From: Sphingorhabdus sp. EL138 | Lineage (GTDB): Bacteria; Pseudomonadota; Alphaproteobacteria; Sphingomonadales; Sphingomonadaceae | NCBI RefSeq assembly: GCF_900258045.1 | Contig: NZ_OGVD01000002.1 | Span: 1-64,000, forward strand | Reading direction: 5' to 3' | Length of the DNA: 64,000 bases | Part shown: piece by piece, positions 7,661 through 18,368 of the stretch | Layout: the number at the start of each line of letters is the position of its first letter | How positions within the stretch are numbered: the first letter of the stretch is position 1 | The notes under the pieces: model-generated | Databases searched by the model: none | Told to the model about the DNA's origin: nothing | What the model saw: only the letters and a program-made list of their open reading frames with translations | Translations under genes and position numbers: made by a program

Positions 7661-8692
7661 GTGGCAGATACTCCATCCTTACATTTTGGCGGGACCGGTT
7701 TTCCCGAACGCCATTTGCGGGACATATTGGAAGCACGCGTCCATGCTGTTCCGCCGGGCGGAGAGATTGTCTGGACCACCTATTATTTCCGTGATCGGGA
7801 ACTGGCAAAGGCTCTTGTAAAAGCTGCCGAGCGCGGTGTGCAGGTGTATATTCGTATGGAAGCCGAGCCGCGATATGCGGGCGCAAATGATGATGTTATT
7901 GCCATTCTGAAAAGCAATATGCATTTGCCAGGTTTGACATTGAACCTCTGGGACTCGGCTGTGCCGAAAAAGCTGGCGGCGCATCTGCACAGCAAGATTT
8001 ACTGGTTCTCCCATCCTGTACCAACGGCATTTGTCGGCTCTTTCAACCCGTCAACCGATATACCGGAGGATGAAACGATTGTCGCAGCCATTGGTGATCA
8101 GGACCGGGGCTATAATCTTTTGTTCGAGACCCAGGATGACGCGATTTGCGCGGGACTGAGGACTTATTCGCTCGACGGGTTTTCTCCGCTGCAGCGTTTT
8201 CACAGCATGCAGAATAAGGCCATTCATGGTGATGCGCTGTCGCTTTGGTTCTTTCCGCGTATCAATAGCCGGATCGTGCATAATCGTCTGAAACAGGTGG
8301 GCTCAAACGCACGGATTTCGCTGGCCATGTCCCATTTCAAAGACGTGGAAATCCTCCGCCGGCTGGAAGATGTGGTGCGCCGGGGTGGTGAAGCGCGGAT
8401 GATCGTGCATCATACCGAGCGACGCGTGCCAGAAGCTATCGTCGCACAGGCACGTAAGGCGGGGATCAACATCCGCCGCTACCGCCACAAGGACGCGCTA
8501 CCGATGCATAGCAAATATCTGCTGATAGAAACCGCCAACAGGAAGGAAAGCTGGCTGGGGAGTTTGAACTACAACTGGCGCTCTCGCTATATCAACCACG
8601 AGATTTTGCTGCGATCGACAGAGCCGGACATTCAGGATGCGTTAGCCCGTAACTTCGACACTATCTTTAGTGAATGCACCAATCCGGAATAG
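7661..8692 (+). CDS. Phospholipase D-like phosphatidyltransferase-fold protein
   Basis: The 343-residue protein has two HKD half-motifs: H110-S-K112 followed by GSFN at 126-129, and H283-S-K285 followed by GSLN at 300-303. This is the duplicated PLD-superfamily active site that forms a phosphohistidine intermediate. Such enzymes include phospholipases, cardiolipin synthases and nucleases; the exact activity is not evident, and no N-terminal membrane segment is visible. The start is taken as GTG 7661, just after an in-frame stop at 7655. The GAGGA motif directly abuts this GTG, an unusually short spacing, so the start is uncertain. Confidence 0.82.
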   Translation: MADTPSLHFGGTGFPERHLRDILEARVHAVPPGGEIVWTTYYFRDRELAKALVKAAERGVQVYIRMEAEPRYAGANDDVIAILKSNMHLPGLTLNLWDSAVPKKLAAHLHSKIYWFSHPVPTAFVGSFNPSTDIPEDETIVAAIGDQDRGYNLLFETQDDAICAGLRTYSLDGFSPLQRFHSMQNKAIHGDALSLWFFPRINSRIVHNRLKQVGSNARISLAMSHFKDVEILRRLEDVVRRGGEARMIVHHTERRVPEAIVAQARKAGINIRRYRHKDALPMHSKYLLIETANRKESWLGSLNYNWRSRYINHEILLRSTEPDIQDALARNFDTIFSECTNPE

Positions 8693-8766
8693 GTCATGGT
8701 GACAGACGTTAAGCACAAGATATTAAAGATCGATATTCCGGAGCGGCCAGATTACAGTGGCGGGAT

Positions 8767-9240
8767 ATGACCGAAGCAGAGAAGAATTTTTTCACCAGCG
8801 ACCCCGATCCGGATCATCCCGGTTGGTACCAATGGAAGTTGAAAGACCCGGAATGCTATAACAGCTTTCTGGGTCCCATGATTGTGCGCCGTGGTGGCGA
8901 TGGCATCGCGGACAATATTGCTCGGGTCCGCATGTTCCCGGAACGACAGCACCGCAATCTCGGTGACGCCGTTCATGGCGGTACAATGATGGGCTTTATC
9001 GACTGCGCACTGTTCGCCGCGATGCGGGTTTTGGAAATCGGACCCTCGGGATTTGCGGTGACGCTGGAATTGCAAACCCATTTCATCGGTGCGGCACGGC
9101 TCGGTGAACCGCTTGAAGCGCAGGTTGAAGTGGCACGAGAAACCGGTCGTTTCCTGTTTCTGCGCGGGCTGGTGGTGCAGGGCGACGGCAGTGAGAATAT
9201 GGCCTCCTATACGGCTATCGTAAAAAAAGCACCGCAATGA
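8767..9240 (+). CDS. PaaI-family hotdog thioesterase
   Basis: The 157-residue single-domain hotdog protein has the family hallmark HGGTMMGFIDCA at 70-81: HGG forms the oxyanion end and Asp79 is the likely general base. PaaI/YdiI-type enzymes hydrolyse acyl- or aryl-CoA thioesters. The stop codon overlaps the ATG of zapE (ATGA at 9237), so the two are translationally coupled, although no metabolic link between them is known to me. The substrate cannot be predicted. Confidence 0.88.
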   Translation: MTEAEKNFFTSDPDPDHPGWYQWKLKDPECYNSFLGPMIVRRGGDGIADNIARVRMFPERQHRNLGDAVHGGTMMGFIDCALFAAMRVLEIGPSGFAVTLELQTHFIGAARLGEPLEAQVEVARETGRFLFLRGLVVQGDGSENMASYTAIVKKAPQ

Positions 9241-10358
9241 CAGGCTTTTACGCGCGTTATCAGGCGTTGATCGCAAATGGAGAATTGAGACCCGACGCGG
9301 ATCAGGACGCCTGCGCACAGCGCCTGTCCCAATTGCAGGAAGAGCTTGAGGCAGTTCCGCCGCGTGGCAGCGTATTGTGGCGGATGTTCTCGAAAAAGCC
9401 GAACGCGCCGCGAGGCATCTATATGTGGGGCGGTGTCGGGCGCGGTAAATCGATGCTGATGGACCTGTTCTACGACAGCCTGCAGATTAATCGCAAGAAA
9501 CGCGCGCATTTTCATGAGTTCATGCTTCTCGTGCACGATATGATGCGGGCGTGGCGGGAAGCCGATCCCGGTGATCCGATCCCCAATGTGGTGCGCGATC
9601 TGGCGCAGGATGCTCGCGTCTTGGCCTTTGATGAAATGGTGGTGAACAACAGCGCCGATGCAATGATCATGTCCCGGCTGTTTACTGGCCTGGTCGAAGA
9701 GGGCGTAACCCTTATTGCGACCTCCAATCGACCGCCTGTTGATCTGTACAAGGACGGCCTCAATCGCGAACATTTTCTGCCGTTCATTGATCTGCTCGAG
9801 AAGCGGCTTGATGTCATCTCGCTCAACGGGCCGACCGACTATCGCCGCGAGCGGTTGGGCGGTGTCGACCTGTGGCATGTGCCCAATGGCGATGCGGCGA
9901 CCAAGGCGCTGAGCGAGGCTTTTTTCCGGCTGACGGACTATCCACCGGAAGACCGCGCCCATGTTCCTTCCGAGGAACTGCCGGTGCAGGGTGGCCGGTC
10001 GATGCATGTGCCCAAAGCATTGAAAGGCGTCGGTGTTTTCTCGTTCAAACGTCTCTGCGCAGAGGCACGGGGAGCGCCGGATTATCTTGCCATTGCGCGG
10101 CATTTTCACAGTGTCATCATTGTCGGTATTCCCATCCTGTCCAAAGAGAACCGCAACGAAGCGGCGCGCTTTGTGACCCTGATCGATGCGCTCTACGAAT
10201 ATCGGGTCAAGCTGCTGGCCAGCGCAGATGCCGAGCCAGATGCGCTCTATCCTGAAGGAGACGGTTCATTTGAATTTGCCCGCACCGCCTCCCGGTTGGT
10301 CGAGATGCAGTCGGATGATTATCTGGCGCTTGGGCACGGCACCGGCGAGGCACTCTGA
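9237..10358 (+). CDS. zapE: Cell division protein ZapE (AFG1-like ATPase)
   Basis: The 373-residue P-loop ATPase has Walker A GGVGRGKS at 65-72 and Walker B VLAFDE at 128-133. The FHEFMLLVHD block after Walker A is typical of the AFG1/ZapE family. ZapE is a Z-ring-associated ATPase of Proteobacteria; the mitochondrial homologue Afg1/LACE1 acts in respiratory complex turnover. The length matches the family. It is coupled by a 4-bp overlap to the thioesterase and ends 1 bp before the convergent phosphotransferase gene. In many alphaproteobacteria zapE is near mdh/suc genes, as here, about 2.7 kb upstream of mdh. Confidence 0.94.
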   Translation: MTGFYARYQALIANGELRPDADQDACAQRLSQLQEELEAVPPRGSVLWRMFSKKPNAPRGIYMWGGVGRGKSMLMDLFYDSLQINRKKRAHFHEFMLLVHDMMRAWREADPGDPIPNVVRDLAQDARVLAFDEMVVNNSADAMIMSRLFTGLVEEGVTLIATSNRPPVDLYKDGLNREHFLPFIDLLEKRLDVISLNGPTDYRRERLGGVDLWHVPNGDAATKALSEAFFRLTDYPPEDRAHVPSEELPVQGGRSMHVPKALKGVGVFSFKRLCAEARGAPDYLAIARHFHSVIIVGIPILSKENRNEAARFVTLIDALYEYRVKLLASADAEPDALYPEGDGSFEFARTASRLVEMQSDDYLALGHGTGEAL

Positions 10359-10359
10359 T

Positions 10360-11424
10360 CTAAAGCAGACTCAAACTGTCGAGATCGAGAGCCATTTGCG
10401 CTGGGCGCTCGGCCATTACCGCAAACATCCGGTCGCCCCGATCCGTTTGCTCAACATGCAGCGACGCATTGATGGCCATGATGAAGCCGGCAAAGGCATG
10501 ACGGCGATATTCCTGCCAAAACTGATCAAAACCAAAGGGCAATCTCCGTTTCTCTTCACGCCGATAGAGATAGTCTTTGACCAATTTTTCCTCATGCTGG
10601 CGACGCATCGCTGGATCCGCAAAGCTGGTCCCGATCATATAGGCAACATCATTGGCAGGGTTACCGAATGTGCAAGTCTGCCAGTCCACCAAGGCAGCCA
10701 ATTGTCCATCTTCATAAAAGAGAATATTATCCAGCCGCATATCACCGTGCGTAATGGTCTGTTCCAGAGGTTCGTGTCCGACATAGGATCCGATCCGGTC
10801 CACCAGTTGCTGACCAATATCAAGTATCTCAGGCGAGAGCAGATCGGCGAATCGCTCTTTGAAAACGGGATAGCCATTGGTCAGGGTCTGCTCGGTAAAC
10901 GCCACATTCTTGGCGGCATGATGCAGCCATGCAAATGTCTCAAAACCACCATCTGGCTTGAAACTGTGGAGGCCAGCAGCTTCTTCCAGAGTAGTTTCAA
11001 CCTGAACAAGTGTTGCTCCTGCCAATTGATCGCCTTGCTCTGCCGGGGCCATGTCTTCCAGCATCAGGACAAATTCCTGTTCATTGTCGGCAATGGCAGC
11101 GTGGTAGCATTTCGGACATTTGACACCAGAGCCGCCAGCAACATCGCGGTACCATCCGACTTCCATATCATAGAGGTGAAAAATGGCCGCCGCACTGCGA
11201 CTGATCTCGTCGGCGCTTGGACATTTGGCGATGAACGTCGACGGCCGCGTTAACTCATCATAGCCTTCTGTCCACTCGCAACCAAAGCGGAAGCTGTCAC
11301 ACACTTGCCCAGTCCCAACCGGTTTATGGGTAAGAGATGTCAGAGCGCCCGATGGCGCCCCAAAAACCTTCTCGACAAAGGCTTTTTCAAATTCTTCCGG
11401 ACGGAGCGGGAATTCCGCGCTCAT
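10360..11424 (-). CDS. Phosphotransferase family protein (aminoglycoside-kinase-like fold)
   Basis: The 354-residue protein has the APH/choline-kinase-type catalytic core: HGDMRLDN at 226-233 (Asp228 as catalytic base) and the metal-binding LVDWQ with Asp248. A hydrophobic-acidic LEDM segment lies at 122-125. It belongs to the broad phosphotransferase group that includes ecdysteroid-kinase-like proteins. In sphingomonads and mycobacteria these often sit near sterol or CoA-ester catabolism genes, but the substrate here is unknown. It overlaps the upstream gene (11421-12533) by 4 bp, so the two form an operon and probably act together. Confidence 0.83.
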   Translation of the reverse strand: MSAEFPLRPEEFEKAFVEKVFGAPSGALTSLTHKPVGTGQVCDSFRFGCEWTEGYDELTRPSTFIAKCPSADEISRSAAAIFHLYDMEVGWYRDVAGGSGVKCPKCYHAAIADNEQEFVLMLEDMAPAEQGDQLAGATLVQVETTLEEAAGLHSFKPDGGFETFAWLHHAAKNVAFTEQTLTNGYPVFKERFADLLSPEILDIGQQLVDRIGSYVGHEPLEQTITHGDMRLDNILFYEDGQLAALVDWQTCTFGNPANDVAYMIGTSFADPAMRRQHEEKLVKDYLYRREEKRRLPFGFDQFWQEYRRHAFAGFIMAINASLHVEQTDRGDRMFAVMAERPAQMALDLDSLSLL

Positions 11425-12533
11425 GGTGCGGGGTGCAGCAGGTCGGTGAGCCCGCTGGTCTTGTGGGGGCCAACAAAAAGCTGTTCGACAATGCCGATGC
11501 CTTCATGGCTGTCGTCGCCACTGATCAGCACCGTATCGCTGAGCGCCTGGATATGGATATAGAGCATGTCATGATCCGGCACATTGGCCAGATCGATCAC
11601 ATCATAGGCGGTTTCGAGCGGGCCATGGTCCATGCCGTGTCCCCATTCGGGGTGCATATAGCCGAGGCCGGACATGTAGAATGTCCGCGTCGCGTCTCCC
11701 GTGCGCGGGGTGATCGACAATGTGCCATTCGTCGTTTCCAGGTCGAGCTGTTTCACGCGTCGCGTGCCGCTATGATAGCTGAGACCAAAGCTGGGCGGCT
11801 CAAATTCCTGCCGCGCACCTTCTATGGCATCGACCACACCGCGCCGGTTCCACGGCAAGCCTTCGCCATCATCATTACTGTGAAAGAAACAGGCATGATG
11901 GTCGAAATTGAGCGGTGTCCACAACCACCAGAATTGCGGCAGGGCACCGGCTGGTGGCGGCTGCGATTCCGGTGAACCGACGGGCCGGATACCCCAGCTG
12001 CGATCCCGGGTTCCGTGATGCGTTTCGGGGGAAAGCGCTATCTCTTGGCCGTCGACATGCAATGTTCCGGACCATCCGCCATTTTGGGTCAGGCGGGTAT
12101 AGTCCATCACCATGCGGGGGCCATCGCGGCGGATGAAGCGTGGTTCCTCAATCGGCATATGGCGTGCCGTGAAGCGGATGTCTGCTGTGATCGGGCAGCC
12201 GGTTTCCTTGGCATTGTCTGTGACAATCAGGCGCAGCTCTTGCAAAGGCTCGACAATCTCAATCGTGATCGGACCAACGCTGAGGTCCAGCCTTTCGCTG
12301 TCCATGCGTTTGGAGGCGCGCAGATTGTGCTGCTTGCCGTCAATCGACACGCAAAAAGCCGCATCCATGATATCAAGCTGTGGATAGACGCCCAAAGCGG
12401 CGGCGAAGAAGATGCTGCCATCGGCGTTATAGCCATTGAAGAAATAGCGGTCGTAGAAATTCCGGTTATCCCCGGATACCGCCATTGGCTCCGGCGTCTG
12501 GTGCAGCGGATAGTCGTCACCTTTGCTGAGCAT
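11421..12533 (-). CDS. Conserved protein of unknown function, possible lipocalin-like fold (DUF7064/7065-type)
   Basis: The protein is 370 residues from ATG 12533, chosen because GGGAGAGA lies just upstream; a longer frame to 12650 lacks a site. No transmembrane or signal segment is seen. The many Trp/His-containing beta-type stretches (DRSWGIRPVG, FWWLWTPLNFDHHACFF) recall proteins I associate with the DUF7064/DUF7065 or CrtC/AttH-like group. This is pattern memory, not a proven assignment. It is followed by the phosphotransferase with a 4-bp overlap, so the pair may share a substrate. No function is assigned. Confidence 0.72.
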   Translation of the reverse strand: MLSKGDDYPLHQTPEPMAVSGDNRNFYDRYFFNGYNADGSIFFAAALGVYPQLDIMDAAFCVSIDGKQHNLRASKRMDSERLDLSVGPITIEIVEPLQELRLIVTDNAKETGCPITADIRFTARHMPIEEPRFIRRDGPRMVMDYTRLTQNGGWSGTLHVDGQEIALSPETHHGTRDRSWGIRPVGSPESQPPPAGALPQFWWLWTPLNFDHHACFFHSNDDGEGLPWNRRGVVDAIEGARQEFEPPSFGLSYHSGTRRVKQLDLETTNGTLSITPRTGDATRTFYMSGLGYMHPEWGHGMDHGPLETAYDVIDLANVPDHDMLYIHIQALSDTVLISGDDSHEGIGIVEQLFVGPHKTSGLTDLLHPAP

Positions 12534-12696
12534 GCTCTCTCTCCCTCGCAGTCGGTTGGTTTGGCCCCACCGCCAATTTTTGATTGCTGCCACAATGCGC
12601 ACCAAATTGACAGAGATCAAGGCGCCGTTTGCCAGATGGTGAAACAGCAAAGCTGGCCAGAATTAACAGGGCCGTATCGCGCAAGAGGAAAAGCCC

Positions 12697-12879
12697 ATGT
12701 CCATGTTTTTAAAAACCATGATATTCCACATTTTTATCGGCTCGACTTTAATGGGTACTGCTGTAACGGCACTGCTTGTCATGGATCAGGCAAGCAAGAT
12801 GAGTATTTTGGTGGCTGCCTTGACGGCATTTGCGGTGGCCGGGCCTGTAAGTTGGCTGATTGCAAGGCGATTGCACTGA
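12697..12879 (+). CDS. Small membrane protein, 60 residues
   Basis: This short gene has a strong ribosome binding site (AGAGGAAA, 6-7 bp before ATG 12697). It encodes two hydrophobic helices (about 4-27 and 35-56) ending in a basic tail. It stands alone between the divergent unknown operon and mdh. I do not recognise a function; small two-helix proteins of this kind are common in sphingomonads. Confidence 0.65.
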   Translation: MSMFLKTMIFHIFIGSTLMGTAVTALLVMDQASKMSILVAALTAFAVAGPVSWLIARRLH

Positions 12880-12908
12880 ATTTTGTTCAGAAATACCTGC
12901 AGGGTTAA

Positions 12909-14566
<1,658 letters not shown>

Positions 14567-14591
14567 CTTAGTGATTGAGGATCAAAAATAG

Positions 14592-15482
14592 ATGTCCATC
14601 TTAATCGACAAAAACACGAAAGTCATAACTCAGGGCATGACCGGCAATACCGGGACATTCCATACCGAACAGGCGTTGGCTTATGGCACGCAGATGGTTG
14701 CGGGCGTGACCCCTGGCAAGGGCGGGACTAACCATATCGGGCTGCCCAACTATGACACTGTGGCCGAAGCCAAGGACGCAACCGGCGCGACCGCTTCGGT
14801 GGTTTATGTGCCGCCGCCATTTGCCGCGGACTCGATCCTCGAAGCGATTGATGCCGAGATTGAATTGATCGTTGCGATTACCGAAGGTGTTCCGGTGCTC
14901 GACATGGTGCGGGTGAAGCGGGCGCTGCAAGGCTCCAAGTCGCGCCTCATCGGCCCCAACTGCCCTGGCGTTTTGACCCCTGATGAATGCAAGATCGGTA
15001 TCATGCCCGGCAGCATCTTCAAGAAAGGCTCTGTCGGCGTTGTCTCTCGTTCCGGTACGCTGACCTATGAAGCGGTGCATCAGACGACGGCGGTTGGCCT
15101 CGGCCAGACCACAGCGGTGGGTATTGGCGGTGACCCAGTTAATGGCACCAACTTCATCGACGTGCTCGAGCTCTTCCTGGCCGACGACGACACCAAGTCG
15201 ATCATCATGATCGGTGAAATTGGCGGCAGCGCGGAAGAAGAAGCGGCGCAGTTTATCGCGGACGAAGCCAAGAAGGGTCGCAGCAAGCCGATGGTCGGCT
15301 TTATCGCTGGTCTCACGGCGCCTCCGGGTCGCCGCATGGGCCATGCGGGTGCGATCGTTTCCGGCGGCCAGGGCGGCGCGGAAGACAAGATCGCGGCGAT
15401 GGAAGCGGCCGGCATTCGCGTGTCACCTTCGCCAAGCGAACTGGGCACGACGCTCGATGCGATGCTGAAAGAAACGGTCTGA
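14592..15482 (+). CDS. sucD: Succinyl-CoA synthetase alpha subunit
   Basis: The 296-residue protein has an N-terminal CoA-binding Rossmann domain ([17 protein letters not shown]) and the ligase domain with phosphorylated His251 in [13 protein letters not shown]. Together with SucC it converts succinyl-CoA to succinate with GDP/ADP phosphorylation. The beta-subunit gene sucC, usually just upstream, is absent from this window, so it must be encoded elsewhere for the enzyme to work. The gene is followed by a hairpin (15495-15514) and then sucA. Confidence 0.97.
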   Translation: MSILIDKNTKVITQGMTGNTGTFHTEQALAYGTQMVAGVTPGKGGTNHIGLPNYDTVAEAKDATGATASVVYVPPPFAADSILEAIDAEIELIVAITEGVPVLDMVRVKRALQGSKSRLIGPNCPGVLTPDECKIGIMPGSIFKKGSVGVVSRSGTLTYEAVHQTTAVGLGQTTAVGIGGDPVNGTNFIDVLELFLADDDTKSIIMIGEIGGSAEEEAAQFIADEAKKGRSKPMVGFIAGLTAPPGRRMGHAGAIVSGGQGGAEDKIAAMEAAGIRVSPSPSELGTTLDAMLKETV

Positions 15483-15494
15483 AGATAGTCTAGT

Positions 15495-15514
15495 GCCCCT
15501 GCGCAGGCAGGGGC
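15495..15514. repeat. REP-like hairpin between sucD and sucA
   Basis: GCCCCTGC and GCAGGGGC form a perfect 8-bp stem with the loop GCAG. No T-tract follows, so it is unlikely to be a terminator. Similar C-rich hairpins are spread through alphaproteobacterial genomes as intergenic repeats. It may tune sucD/sucA messenger stability. Confidence 0.75.
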
Positions 15515-15536
15515 CGCCCTCCCCAAGGAACTTATC

Positions 15537-18326
15537 ATGGGATTAGAAGGTCAGGAATTTAACGGTTCACCGGAAACGGAAGAAGGCCCGAGCTGGCAAA
15601 AGAAACATTGGCCGATTGATGACGCCGATGAACTGAACAGCGCGCTCGACCCCACGCAAATGGGGATCGAGATCAAGGCGGCTGCTGCGAAATCCGGCAA
15701 GTCGATGTCGGATGCCGAAGTGGCGCTGGCGGCGGAGAAATCGATCCGCGCGATGATGCTAATCCGCACCTATCGCGTGCGCGGGCATCTCGGCGCCAAT
15801 CTGGATCCGCTTGGCCTGTCCAAGCTGGAGGAACCCGCTGACCTGACCCCTGAATTTCATGGCTTTAAGGCGGATGAGCTGGACAAGCCCGTCTATCTCG
15901 GCGGCGTATTGGGTTTTGAAACCGCGTCGATCAAGGAAATCGAAGCCGTGCTGCGCGCCAATTATTGCGGATCGGTTGGCCTCGAATATATGCATATTGC
16001 CGACACTGAGGAGCGCCGCTTCCTGCAGGACCGGATGGAGGGCAAGGACGCCGCCATCCAGTTTACACCGGAAGGCAAGAAAGCGATCCTCAACAAGGTG
16101 ATCGAGGGCGAGGAATATGAAAATTTCCTCGGCAAGAAATATGTCGGGACCAAGCGTTTCGGCCTCGACGGCGGCGAAGCGATGCTGCCAGCGCTGGAAA
16201 ATGTCATCAAATATGGCGGCCAGTCGGGCGTGCGCGATATTGTCTATGGCATGGCCCATCGCGGGCGGCTGAACATCTTGGCCAATGTGATGGCCAAGCC
16301 TTACAAGGTCATCTTTCACGAATTCCACGGCGGCTCGGCCAACCCGGATGAAGTGGGCGGCTCTGGCGATGTGAAATATCATCTCGGCACCTCCACCGAC
16401 CGCGAATTTGATGGCATCAACGTGCACATGTCGCTGGTGCCCAATCCCTCGCATCTCGAAGCGGTGGACCCGGTGGTGCTCGGCAAGGTCCGGGCGCAGC
16501 AGGTCGCACGCGATGACCTCACCAAGCATGAGCAGGTGCTGCCTGTATTGATCCACGGCGATGCGGCCTTTGCGGGTCAGGGCATTGTCTGGGAATGTCT
16601 CGGCTTCTCCGGCATCCGCGGCTATAATACCGGCGGCTGCATCCATTTCGTGATCAACAACCAGATCGGTTTCACCACCAGCCCGCAATTTGCGCGCAGC
16701 TCGCCTTATCCAAGCGACGTGGCGAAAGGCGTGCAGGCACCGATTTTCCATGTGAACGGCGATGATCCTGAAGCGGTGACCTTCGCCTGCAAGATCGCGA
16801 TAGAGTTCCGCCAGCGCTTTGGCCGCGATATTGTCATCGACATGTGGTGCTATCGCCGCTTTGGTCATAATGAAGGTGATGAGCCAAGCTTCACCCAGCC
16901 GATCATGTATGCAGCGATCAAAAAGCATCCCAAGGTCAGCAAGCTTTATGAGCAGCGGCTGATCGAGGAAGGCGTGATTGACGCGGACTGGGGCACGAGC
17001 ACACGCAAGGCCTTTGCCGACCATCTCGAAGGCGAATTCAAGGCGGCAGATGATTATGAGCCAGACAAGGCTGACTGGTTTGGTGGCCGCTGGCAGGGCC
17101 TGCATGTTCCCGCGGACCCGGAAACAGCACGGCGCAATGTTGAAACAGCCATTGATGCCAAATTGTTCGAGAGCCTGGGACGGACACTGACCACGGTTCC
17201 CGAAGGGCACAAGATTCACAAAACGCTCGGCCGTGTTCTCGATGCCAAGGCGAAGATGTTCCAGACCGGCGAGAATTTCGACTGGGCGACCGGCGAAGCG
17301 CTGGCGTACGGATCGCTGGTTGCCGAAGGTTATAACGTCCGCCTGTCCGGTCAGGATAGCGGGCGCGGTACCTTCTCTCAGCGCCATGCGGTCTGGGTGG
17401 ATCAGGACAATGAAGAAAAATATGTGCCATTGAGCACCGTGCCGCATGGCCGGTTTGAAGTGCTCGACAGCCCGCTGTCCGAATATGGCGTGCTCGGCTT
17501 TGAATATGGCTATGCCGGCGCCGACCCGAAAACACTGGTGCTGTGGGAAGCGCAATTTGGCGATTTTGCCAATGGCGCACAGATCATGATTGATCAGTTC
17601 ATCGCGTCCGGTGAGGCCAAATGGCTGCGCGCGAATGGCCTCGTGATGCTGCTTCCGCATGGCTATGAAGGGCAGGGGCCGGAGCATAGCAGCGCACGGC
17701 TCGAACGCTTCCTGCAACTATGTGCGCAGGACAATATCCAGGTTGCGAATATCACAACACCAGCCAATTATTTCCACGTATTGCGCCGCCAGATGCTTCG
17801 TAGTTTCCGCAAGCCGCTGGTCATCATGACGCCCAAGTCGCTGCTCCGCCACAAAATGGCAGTTTCCAGCGCCGAGGAATTTCAGGGCGACCATCATTTC
17901 ATGCGGATCAAGTCGGACACCAATCCGCCAGCGGACAAGGATATCAAGCGGTTGGTACTCTGCTCGGGTAAGGTCGCCTATGATCTTATCGAAGCACGTG
18001 ATGCAGCGGGCGACAAGAATACGTCGATCGTCCGGATCGAGCAGCTTTATCCCTTCCCGGCCGAACCACTGGTCGTACGTCTGAAGCGGATGAAAAATCT
18101 CGAGACTCTGGTCTGGGCACAGGAAGAGCCGAAAAATAACGGCAGCTGGGACTTTGTCCGGCCCTATCTGGAGGATTGTCTGGAACAGGCGAAAGTCGGG
18201 CCGACTGACCCCGTCTATGCCGGGCGCGTGGCGTGTGCTTCGCCAGCAACGGGGCTGGCCTCTCGGCATGTAGAACAGCAGGGAAAGCTGGTTGCCGAGG
18301 CTTTGGGGCATCCGGTAAAAAAGTGA
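15537..18326 (+). CDS. sucA: 2-oxoglutarate dehydrogenase E1 component
   Basis: The 929-residue thiamine-diphosphate enzyme starts at ATG 15537 with AAGGAA upstream. It decarboxylates 2-oxoglutarate and passes the succinyl group to SucB. Visible features include the N-terminal linker, the KRFGLDGGEAMLPAL block, GMAHRGRLN, the ThDP/Mg motif from HGDAAFAGQG through NNQIGFTT, and the C-terminal transketolase-like half with GQDSGRGTFSQRHAV. The length is normal for alphaproteobacteria. A long frame on the opposite strand across this gene is a codon-bias shadow. Confidence 0.98.
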   Translation: MGLEGQEFNGSPETEEGPSWQKKHWPIDDADELNSALDPTQMGIEIKAAAAKSGKSMSDAEVALAAEKSIRAMMLIRTYRVRGHLGANLDPLGLSKLEEPADLTPEFHGFKADELDKPVYLGGVLGFETASIKEIEAVLRANYCGSVGLEYMHIADTEERRFLQDRMEGKDAAIQFTPEGKKAILNKVIEGEEYENFLGKKYVGTKRFGLDGGEAMLPALENVIKYGGQSGVRDIVYGMAHRGRLNILANVMAKPYKVIFHEFHGGSANPDEVGGSGDVKYHLGTSTDREFDGINVHMSLVPNPSHLEAVDPVVLGKVRAQQVARDDLTKHEQVLPVLIHGDAAFAGQGIVWECLGFSGIRGYNTGGCIHFVINNQIGFTTSPQFARSSPYPSDVAKGVQAPIFHVNGDDPEAVTFACKIAIEFRQRFGRDIVIDMWCYRRFGHNEGDEPSFTQPIMYAAIKKHPKVSKLYEQRLIEEGVIDADWGTSTRKAFADHLEGEFKAADDYEPDKADWFGGRWQGLHVPADPETARRNVETAIDAKLFESLGRTLTTVPEGHKIHKTLGRVLDAKAKMFQTGENFDWATGEALAYGSLVAEGYNVRLSGQDSGRGTFSQRHAVWVDQDNEEKYVPLSTVPHGRFEVLDSPLSEYGVLGFEYGYAGADPKTLVLWEAQFGDFANGAQIMIDQFIASGEAKWLRANGLVMLLPHGYEGQGPEHSSARLERFLQLCAQDNIQVANITTPANYFHVLRRQMLRSFRKPLVIMTPKSLLRHKMAVSSAEEFQGDHHFMRIKSDTNPPADKDIKRLVLCSGKVAYDLIEARDAAGDKNTSIVRIEQLYPFPAEPLVVRLKRMKNLETLVWAQEEPKNNGSWDFVRPYLEDCLEQAKVGPTDPVYAGRVACASPATGLASRHVEQQGKLVAEALGHPVKK

Positions 18327-18368
18327 TGATGAGCGGAAAATTCCGCCGATGAAAGTGAGCATAAGACT

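Noticed and set aside
9207-10109. 300-residue open frame antisense to zapE
   Set aside because: ZapE on the plus strand has intact Walker motifs and coupling to the upstream gene; the antisense frame has no supporting signal.
12015-12908. 297-residue open frame antisense to the unknown-function gene
   Set aside because: It overlaps both the well-started minus-strand gene and the small membrane protein gene and has no recognisable domain.
15759-17717. 652-residue open frame antisense to sucA
   Set aside because: It mirrors a highly conserved gene in a GC-rich genome; absence of stops follows from codon bias on the other strand.
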